A DNA stretch of 64,000 nucleotides. It comes from JBGQOG01 sp052113705. Lineage in GTDB: Bacteria; Pseudomonadota; Alphaproteobacteria; Rhodobacterales; Rhodobacteraceae. The notes under the pieces are model-generated. The model searched no databases. It was not told the DNA's origin and worked only from the letters and a program-made list of their open reading frames with translations. The stretch is from contig NZ_JBGQOG010000012.1 of the NCBI RefSeq assembly GCF_052113705.1, forward strand, positions 62,001 through 126,000, in the 5' to 3' direction. Both the position numbers and the translations under genes were made by a program. Shown here in pieces: positions 58,259-64,000 of the stretch. Position 1 is the first letter of the stretch, and each line of letters starts with the position of its first letter.

Positions 58259-59566
58259 CTAGCTGCCCAGCAAGAGGTTGGGCATCACATTGACGATCCC
58301 CGGGAACACCGCCAGCAGGATGACAAATCCCATCATGATCAGCAGATAGGGAAAGGTCACCCGCGCGATGAAGGGCGTGCTGCGCCCGGTGATGTTCTGG
58401 ATCACCGCAAAGTTGAAGGCCACGGGCGGCGTGATCTGCGCCATCTCCACCACCAGCACGATAAAGATACCAAACCAGACCTTGTCAAAGCCCGCCGCTT
58501 CGACAATCGGCAGCACCACCGGCAAGGTGGTCGCGATCATCGAAAACCCCTCAAGCGCCGTGCCAAGGATCAGATAGAGCACCATCAGCGCGATGATCAG
58601 CATGGTCGGCGAGAGGTTCCAGTCCGAGACCGTGCCCGCCACCGCCTCGGGGATCCCGAGAGTTGAGGTGATGTTGCCGAGGACGGATGCGCCCAGAATG
58701 ATCATCCCCATGACCGAGCAGGTCTGAACCGCGCCCAGACAGATGTCGCGCAGCACCTTGGCATTCAGCGCACCCTGCATGAGCGAGACGATGAAGGCGC
58801 CCACGACCCCCAGAGCGGCCGCTTCGGACGGGGTGGCCAGACCGCCATACATCGAGCCGAGCACGCAGATGATCAGGAACATCGCCGGGGCCAGATCCTT
58901 GAGCGCCGCCACCCGTTGGCGCAGCGGCATGTGGCGCAGCGCCCGTTCGCTCTCGGGCACGAAATCGCGCCGGATCGTCGAATGGATCATGATCCAGCCC
59001 GAGAAGATGCTGGCCAGCAGCAGGCCCGGCAGGAATCCGGCGGTAAAAAGGCGCAACACAGATTCCTCGGCCAGCACGCCATACATGATCATCACCGTCG
59101 ACGGCGGGATCAGAAAACCCAGCGTCCCCGCCCCGGCCAGCGAGCCGATGGCCACCTCAGCGGAATAGCCGCGCGCGAGCAGTTCCTTGAGGGTCATCCG
59201 GCCCACCACCTGCGTCGTGGCCGCCGAAGAGCCGGAGATCGCGGCAAAGATCGAGCAGCCGATCACATTGACATGCAAGAGACGCCCCGGCAGCAGCCCC
59301 GCCCAGGGGGCAAGGCCCTTGAACAAGGCCTCTGACAATTTGGTGCGGAACAGAAACTCGCCCATCAGGATGAACAGCGGCAGCGCCACCAGATCCGGCG
59401 TGGTCAGGATGTTGAACACATATTGCGGCAGCACCTTGTCCATCGGCAACGATGTGAACAGATACCCCAGCCCCAGGCCGGTGAACAAAAGCGCGATGCC
59501 AATCCACGCGCCCATGGCGAGCGAGCCGAACAGCAGGCCAAACAGGCTGGTCACGATGACGCCCAT
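58259..59566 (-). CDS. dctM: TRAP transporter large permease DctM
   Basis: Protein of 435 residues with about 12 membrane helices. Signatures are ALPLFILMGEFLFR, SGSSAATTQVVGRM, AGAGTLGFLIPPSTVMIMYG, ATPSEAAALGVVGAF and the C-terminal MAQITPPVAFNFAVIQNITGR. It is the Na+-coupled carrier subunit of a tripartite transporter. It follows dctQ by 67 bases. Ligand is not known; the nearby aminotransferase and aldolase suggest a dicarboxylate or oxo-acid. Confidence 0.9.
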   Translation of the reverse strand: MGVIVTSLFGLLFGSLAMGAWIGIALLFTGLGLGYLFTSLPMDKVLPQYVFNILTTPDLVALPLFILMGEFLFRTKLSEALFKGLAPWAGLLPGRLLHVNVIGCSIFAAISGSSAATTQVVGRMTLKELLARGYSAEVAIGSLAGAGTLGFLIPPSTVMIMYGVLAEESVLRLFTAGFLPGLLLASIFSGWIMIHSTIRRDFVPESERALRHMPLRQRVAALKDLAPAMFLIICVLGSMYGGLATPSEAAALGVVGAFIVSLMQGALNAKVLRDICLGAVQTCSVMGMIILGASVLGNITSTLGIPEAVAGTVSDWNLSPTMLIIALMVLYLILGTALEGFSMIATTLPVVLPIVEAAGFDKVWFGIFIVLVVEMAQITPPVAFNFAVIQNITGRSTPFIARVTFPYLLIMMGFVILLAVFPGIVNVMPNLLLGS

Positions 59567-59633
59567 GATAAGTCCTTTGTGATGTCATAGCCTTGCGGCG
59601 CGCGTCCTCCGATGGTGCATCGGGGCCGCCGGA

Positions 59634-60212
59634 TTATTCGATGGCGGTGGCAGCCCCAAGATCGGGGCGGTCCAGCGGGCGCCCGGTCAGGGCCGCGATC
59701 AGACGCACGGCCATTTGCAGGGCGAGAATGGTGGCCCCGAGGGCCAGAACGGATTGCGGAATCCACAGCGGCGTAAAGCTGTCCTGGGACACTTCGCCAT
59801 AGCCGTAGGTGCGCAGCGCCAACCGCACGAGCGTGACGGCCAGAAAACCGCACAGCGCAGTGCCGAGCAGCGCCGAAAACAGCTCCAGCGCCGCCGCAAA
59901 GCGCCCGCGTCCTGCGCGCAGCAGGATCTCGACCCGCAGTTGCAGCCCCGCCCGCAGCGTCATCCCGGCGCCCAGCAGAAACGAGGACCCCATCAGATAG
60001 GCGCTGTATTCCCAGCCGATGCCGATGCCCGAGGGCATCGCGGGAATGAACCGCGCCAGAAAGGCCACGATGATTTCCGCAAGGACAAGGCCGGTCAGCC
60101 CGAGGATGCACCCGGCGGCAGCCCAGCCGCCGGTCACCGACAACAGGTCCGCGGTGCGTTGCAGCACCGCGATCCCGCCGGTTTCCTCCTGAGGGGTCGA
60201 AGGAAGCGTCAC
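59634..60212 (-). CDS. dctQ: TRAP transporter small permease DctQ
   Basis: Protein of 192 residues with four hydrophobic helices (first at about 25-45). Its best start is the GTG at 60212: a GAGGTGGAG ribosome-binding region lies right after the dctP stop. The longer frame to 60320 would run inside dctP. Small subunit of the TRAP complex in the inner membrane. Confidence 0.85.
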   Translation of the reverse strand: MTLPSTPQEETGGIAVLQRTADLLSVTGGWAAAGCILGLTGLVLAEIIVAFLARFIPAMPSGIGIGWEYSAYLMGSSFLLGAGMTLRAGLQLRVEILLRAGRGRFAAALELFSALLGTALCGFLAVTLVRLALRTYGYGEVSQDSFTPLWIPQSVLALGATILALQMAVRLIAALTGRPLDRPDLGAATAIE

Positions 60213-60222
60213 GATCTCCACC

Positions 60223-61224
60223 TCAGTTCGATGCCAGTGAAGCTTTATAGGCATCGACGATTTCTTTCGCCGCCGGCACCCGCTCAAAGAAAGCTTCCTG
60301 CACCGGCACCGCCTTTTCAAGCAATTGCGCGCGCAGCTCCGGGCTGATCTCTTTCAGCACCATGTCATGCTTTTCCATCTCTTCGATGCTGGTCACATCG
60401 CCCTGACGCGAAACCTCCCAGAACACCGGCTCCAGCTTGGCCGATACTTCCTCGATGGCGGTCTGGTCTTCGGCCGACAGCTTGTTCCAGGTGTCGAGGT
60501 TGATCGTCACCGCATTCGACCCCCAGGTGTGGTTGGTCGGGTAGATGTTTTTCAGGAATTCCCAGAACTTGCCATCCACGCCCGAGGTGGCCGAGGTCGC
60601 GACGCCTTCGACACGTTTCGAGGCGAGCGCGGGCAGCAATTCGCCCCAGGGCATCACCACGCCGTTCATGCCAATCGCCGAAATGATGTCGACGGTGTTC
60701 TTGTCAGCGCCGCGCACCGGAATGCCGCGAAAATCGTCGATCGACTGGATGTCTTTGTTTACATAGACATATTGAGCGGGCGACGGCACCATATAGAGGA
60801 TTTTCTGGTTGTGCTTGGCCGCCAGCTCTTCAAACACCGGGCGCAGGAAGGCGTGATAGGCCTTCAACCCGTCCATCGAGTCGATCAGGAAGGGCACGCC
60901 TTCAGCGCCAAACATCGGATCCACGCCGACCTGCTGGCTGATGTTGATGTCGGCCATGTCCACCAGGCCGTCGCGCACCGCCGTCAGCTGATCCGGGCCC
61001 TTGAAGCCAAGCGCACCCGCCGCCTTGACCGAAATGATCACCTCGCCATTGGTGGCGGTTTGGACTTCGTCGGCAAATTTCATCGCGTTCTGCACCATGA
61101 AATTGCCCTCGGGCAACACGTCCGCAAGGTTCAGCCGCGTCTCGGCCGAGGCCGAGGTGGCGACGCCGCCGAGCAAAATGGCGGCCAAGGCACCAAAGCG
61201 CGCTGCATGCACGTTGAAGGTCAT
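60223..61224 (-). CDS. dctP: TRAP transporter periplasmic solute-binding protein DctP
   Basis: Protein of 333 residues. The signal peptide is MTFNVHAARFGALAAILLGGVATSASA (cleavage near 27), followed by TRLNLADVLPEGN. DctP-family blocks are GALGFKGPDQLTAVRDGLVDMA, FRGIPVRGADKNTVDIISAIG with the conserved Arg that binds ligand carboxylates, and TWGSNAVTINLDTWNKLS. First gene of dctPQM, divergent from a LysR regulator. Confidence 0.9.
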   Translation of the reverse strand: MTFNVHAARFGALAAILLGGVATSASAETRLNLADVLPEGNFMVQNAMKFADEVQTATNGEVIISVKAAGALGFKGPDQLTAVRDGLVDMADINISQQVGVDPMFGAEGVPFLIDSMDGLKAYHAFLRPVFEELAAKHNQKILYMVPSPAQYVYVNKDIQSIDDFRGIPVRGADKNTVDIISAIGMNGVVMPWGELLPALASKRVEGVATSATSGVDGKFWEFLKNIYPTNHTWGSNAVTINLDTWNKLSAEDQTAIEEVSAKLEPVFWEVSRQGDVTSIEEMEKHDMVLKEISPELRAQLLEKAVPVQEAFFERVPAAKEIVDAYKASLASN

Positions 61225-61484
61225 CAGACTTCCTTTCCCTGTTATTGTTTCCGGCGCGCTCGTTCCGGGGAAATTGGCTTCGCCCCGTCGGTCACCGGAT
61301 TGCTATACTTCACCCCTTCACGCTACCCGGCACGATGCCCCGTCACAAAATGCTAGTTCACTCTGATATGATTGGATTTCGTTATGAGCGGTCCGGCGGC
61401 ATTGTCGACAGGGGGTCGTAAAGCGTATCACTTGTGTCAGGCGATGGCCCCCCGCGGGGGCCGCAGATTGCAGGGGAGGGCTGG

Positions 61485-62450
61485 ATGGACACGCGCCGGT
61501 TGCACGCATTCGTCAAGATCATTGATGTCGGCAGCATCACGCGGGCCTCGGCCATCCTGCACATCGCGCAACCCGCCCTCAGCCAGCAGATCGCCGCGCT
61601 CGAGGCGCATTTCGGCAAGCCTTTGCTGCTGCGGTCAAAACGCGGCGTGGTGCCGACCGAAGCGGGGCTGGTGCTCTACCGTCATGCCCAGCTGATGCTG
61701 CGGCAACTGGAGCAGGCCCAGGCCGATATTTCCAGCACCTCGACCAGCATTTCCGGTTTCGTCTCGGTCGGCCTGGCGCCCCTCAGCGGCGGGTCGTTTC
61801 TCTCCACCCGCCTGTTGAAGCGCGTGCGCGAAAGCCATCCGGGCATCGTGTTGCAGATCAATGAGAACATCGGCGGCGTGATCAGCGAGATGATCATGAC
61901 CGGGCGCATGGACCTGGCCTTCATCTATGATCCGGGCGAAATCCGCGGTGTCTCGTTTGAACCGGTGCTGGCGGAAGATCTCTACCTCGTTTCGCGGATC
62001 ATCGGCGACGGCGGGACGCAGGCGGATGGAACCGTGCCAGGGACGCCCGAGGCCGAGGTGACCTTTACCGAGGCCGCCGAGCATAACCTGATCCTGCCGA
62101 GCCGCATTCACACGGTGCGGCAGCTGATCGACACCACGTTTTCGCGGGTGGGTCTAAGCGCCCGGATCGTGGCCGAAACCGAATCCGTGCCGATCATGAT
62201 GCAGGCGGTCCGCGACGGAATTGGATCGACCATCCTGCCCTGGTCGGCGGCCTTTGCCATCGTGCAGCAAGACCCCGGCCTGCAATTGCGGCGGATCATC
62301 AAGCCGAACATGCAAACCAACATGTCGATCTGCGTCTCCGATCAATTGCCGCTGTCTGAACCTGCGAGCATTGTCAGCGAGATCCTGACCGAACTGGCCC
62401 ACAGCTTTGCCGTCGAAAATGCCACCCGCGGGGTCCGCAGCCGGCGCTGA
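61485..62450 (+). CDS. LysR-family regulator, Nac-like
   Basis: Protein of 321 residues. Helix-turn-helix (about 1-60): MDTRRLHAFVKIIDVGSITRASAILHIAQPALSQQIAALE, very like Nac/Cbl-type nitrogen regulators. A periplasmic-binding-like effector domain follows (about 90-300). The ATG at 61485 follows GGGGAGGG; the frame is open from 61434. It is divergent from dctPQM across a 260-base spacer (61225-61484) and likely controls the TRAP operon. No clear operator was assigned. Confidence 0.88.
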   Translation: MDTRRLHAFVKIIDVGSITRASAILHIAQPALSQQIAALEAHFGKPLLLRSKRGVVPTEAGLVLYRHAQLMLRQLEQAQADISSTSTSISGFVSVGLAPLSGGSFLSTRLLKRVRESHPGIVLQINENIGGVISEMIMTGRMDLAFIYDPGEIRGVSFEPVLAEDLYLVSRIIGDGGTQADGTVPGTPEAEVTFTEAAEHNLILPSRIHTVRQLIDTTFSRVGLSARIVAETESVPIMMQAVRDGIGSTILPWSAAFAIVQQDPGLQLRRIIKPNMQTNMSICVSDQLPLSEPASIVSEILTELAHSFAVENATRGVRSRR

Positions 62451-62791
62451 GAAGCCTCTGCCCCCGGCAGAGAGAACAAGGACGGGACCTTTTCCCACCC
62501 CAATGTCCGGCAGGATGGCCGCCCGCATGTTGCGGCTTCTTGCTGGCACAGGCCCTGATCGCAGCGGCCTCTCTTGTGGTCGGGTCTCCGCCCCCCCATA
62601 TCTGCACTGCGCAGCCGGCATCTGTCCCGAAACACGGGCCTCTCAGGCGGCGGTGATCACTGTTTTCAGACAATCCACACAGCAGCGCGACGCCGCAACC
62701 CCTCGGGCGCCTTCGGGTTCCGGGCGGCGGCGAGGGCGTTCGATCAACATATCTGAACGGGGCGCATTGCCCCCGAAACCGGAGTCGGACC
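62451..62791. other. 341-base spacer without recognised gene
   Basis: Region between the LysR gene and the small Lys-rich gene. Open frames here are compositionally biased shadows; I see no hairpin with a T-run. The GGAG at 62781-62784 serves the next gene. Confidence 0.4.
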
Positions 62792-62923
62792 ATGGCCAAG
62801 GGGCAAAAGCGTACCAACAAGGAAGTGAAGAAGCCGAAACAGGTCAAAGCCGCACCGGTTGAACCGGTGCTGTTTGCCAAGGGCGCAGGCTCTATCGGGG
62901 CCAAGCCCGGGAAAAAAGCCTGA
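62792..62923 (+). CDS. Small Lys-rich conserved protein (43 residues)
   Basis: ATG at 62792 with GGAG 7 bases upstream opens a 43-codon frame beginning MAKGQKRTNKEVKKPKQ and ending GAKPGKKA. It is very basic (about 11 Lys and 1 Arg in 43). I recall many bacterial genomes with similar small proteins starting MAKGQxRxNKExKKPK and annotated hypothetical, which supports a real gene. Function unknown; nucleic-acid or ribosome association is only a guess from charge. It lies between the LysR gene and the convergent HxlR gene. Confidence 0.7.
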   Translation: MAKGQKRTNKEVKKPKQVKAAPVEPVLFAKGAGSIGAKPGKKA

Positions 62924-63009
62924 CAGAAAGCCGGGTACGGGCTCAGGCCCAACCTGCCCCTCCGGCGGCCCTGTCGCGGCGGCGCGGCAGCCGCGAGAGG
63001 TTTGCCGCA

Positions 63010-63681
63010 CTAGGCCCGGCGCAGGTGGAAATGGTCCACAAAGCGCTGGCCAAGCGCCGGATCTCCCTGAAACCGCGGGGCATCCTGCGCAAGCCAATGG
63101 TCGAGCGGCCTTTTGCCATAGACCACCGCCGCGATGAGATTGGCGGTACCGGCGAACAGGATATCCCCCTCGGCAGGGCCGCGCTCCACATGCCAGCTGC
63201 CTGCCACCAACGTTCCGCGAAAGCTCTCGCGGCCGAGGTCGAACCCGGCATGGATCACCGCACAGGGCGCGTTTTGGGGTGCCGCCATCGCCCGCATCGA
63301 CAGCATCAGCGCCGATGGGCTGATGTGTTTGGACGGATCATGCCCCGGTAGAGTGGCACCCCAGCGGCAGAGCGCCTCAATCACCGGCCAGACGGCGTAG
63401 CCCCGCGGCGTCAGCTCATAGACCTGCACCCCCGCGGGCTCTGGCATCTGTACGCGGTGCAGAACGCCCCCCGCCTCCAGGCCCTCCAGCCGCTGCGTCA
63501 GCACCGAAGCGCTGATCCCGGGCAGGCCCGCGCGGATCAGGCTGAACCGCTTGGCCCCCAACATCAGCTCACGGATCACCAACAACGCCCAGCGGTCTCC
63601 CAACAGGTCCAGCGCGTGCGCTGCGATACAGCCCTCATCATAGAGGCTGCGGGGCGCGCGGGCGGGCCGTGTATCGGGCAT
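63010..63681 (-). CDS. HxlR-family transcriptional regulator
   Basis: Protein of 223 residues. An N-terminal HxlR winged helix (about 10-105) has CIAAHALDLLGDRWALLVIRELMLGAKRFSLIRAGLPGISASVLTQRLEGLE. An extra C-terminal domain of about 110 residues (SCP2-like or ligand-binding) is common in long HxlR proteins. A Cys near the N terminus (Cys18) is the usual redox or aldehyde sensor in the family. The start is chosen as the ATG at 63681; the frame also allows TTG at 63690. It is divergent from a DUF1428 gene that it probably controls. Confidence 0.85.
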   Translation of the reverse strand: MPDTRPARAPRSLYDEGCIAAHALDLLGDRWALLVIRELMLGAKRFSLIRAGLPGISASVLTQRLEGLEAGGVLHRVQMPEPAGVQVYELTPRGYAVWPVIEALCRWGATLPGHDPSKHISPSALMLSMRAMAAPQNAPCAVIHAGFDLGRESFRGTLVAGSWHVERGPAEGDILFAGTANLIAAVVYGKRPLDHWLAQDAPRFQGDPALGQRFVDHFHLRRA

Positions 63682-63701
63682 CGTTGTCAAAACCTATCAA
63701 T

Positions 63702-63718
63702 AGTTGTTTTTTGCAACT
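63702..63718. promoter_or_regulatory. AGTTG-N7-CAACT inverted repeat in the HxlR/DUF1428 spacer
   Basis: Inverted repeat in the 78-base divergent spacer, 21 bases upstream of the HxlR start and 42 bases before the DUF1428 start. It is a candidate HxlR operator; T-rich loop. Confidence 0.45.
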
Positions 63719-63759
63719 TACTTCGGCAAACTTGCTTCTGCAACAGGGGGAGAATTGCC

Positions 63760-64000
63760 ATGCCTTACATCGACGGATTTGTCATTCCCGTGCCCACTAC
63801 CAACCGGGAAGCCTACCGCGCGCATGAAGCAAAATGGTGGGGGACGTTCCAGAAGTTGGGGGCGCTTTCGCTGGTGGTTGGATGGGGCAATGACGTGCCC
63901 GCCGGCAAACAGACCGATTTCATGCGCGCTGTCGCCGCCACCGCCGAGGAAACCGTGGTGTTTTGCTGGATGACCTGGCCGGACAAGGCCACGCGCGATG
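63760..64000 (+). CDS. DUF1428 family protein (partial, runs off window)
   Basis: ATG at 63760 with GGGGGAGA 7 bases upstream. The visible 80 residues read MPYIDGFVIPVPTTNREAYRA, then VVGWGNDVPAGKQTDFMRAV, then EETVVFCWMTWPDKATRD, which is characteristic of the DUF1428 (dimeric alpha/beta-barrel-like) family of about 115-120 residues. Function unknown. The divergent HxlR gene suggests induction by a reactive small molecule. The 3' end lies outside the window. Confidence 0.88.
   Translation, partial: MPYIDGFVIPVPTTNREAYRAHEAKWWGTFQKLGALSLVVGWGNDVPAGKQTDFMRAVAATAEETVVFCWMTWPDKATRD

Noticed and set aside
1..64000. CRISPR arrays, tRNA or rRNA genes, transposases, integrases or phage genes
   Set aside because: None were seen on reading both strands; the only large repeat is within the coding sequence at 45575-50155.

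Overview
The window is high-GC DNA from an alphaproteobacterium, most likely a member of the Rhodobacterales (Rhodobacteraceae/Paracoccaceae). The evidence is the GC-rich codon use, a BioR-type biotin regulator with its operators, a bioG-containing biotin operon, TRAP and polyamine-type ABC transporters, and a taurine:pyruvate aminotransferase beside an XRE-cupin regulator. No rRNA, tRNA, CRISPR array, insertion sequence or phage module was seen. It reads as chromosomal accessory-metabolism DNA: many small catabolic cassettes, most with a divergent regulator.

Layout. 1-4105: a truncated GT21 ceramide-glucosyltransferase-like gene behind an LpxH-like phosphoesterase, then a taurine:pyruvate aminotransferase divergent from an XRE-cupin regulator. 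4479-12261: an MFS_3 exporter, a subtilase with a small outer-membrane-like partner, a transglutaminase-like protein, an amidase and a MYG1-family protein. 12301-18312: amine and lysine catabolism, with davB and davA divergent (lysine to 5-aminovalerate), then a puuB-puuA-like pair divergent from a GntR regulator. 18729-24746: a complete, translationally coupled biotin operon bioBFDAGC, with bioR convergent to it and BioR boxes at both promoters. 24909-34779: a decayed LysR fragment, a membrane-anchored GltB-like protein, a SulP transporter with STAS domain, an MFS exporter divergent from an ArsR repressor with matching palindromes, ilvD, and a large Orn/Lys/Arg decarboxylase.

35115-45073: a lone pxpA, then a nine-gene minus-strand operon. 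It combines a PotABCD-like importer, an aldehyde dehydrogenase, an LLM monooxygenase, a flavin reductase with an extra C-terminal domain, an alpha/beta hydrolase and an AA_synth protein. A DUF1330 gene lies divergent across a strong palindrome. 45536-50200: an isolated 1554-residue protein built almost wholly of about 190 octapeptide repeats. These are arranged in a 17-octad (136-residue) super-repeat present ten times, and this is the most unusual object in the window. 50372-55801: a seven-gene overlapping operon of biotin carrier, biotin carboxylase, pxpB, pxpC, a second carrier-like protein without the biotinyl lysine, pxpA and an SDR. 56148-62450: an aspartate aminotransferase and a GalC/RraA-type aldolase converge on a dctPQM TRAP operon, whose divergent LysR regulator resembles Nac. 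The end holds a 43-residue Lys-rich protein, an HxlR regulator and a DUF1428 gene cut by the window edge.

The common theme is uptake and breakdown of nitrogenous compounds (lysine, polyamines, taurine, 5-oxoproline, dicarboxylates) plus biotin supply. Biotin production matches the presence of biotin-dependent carboxylase genes in the same window.
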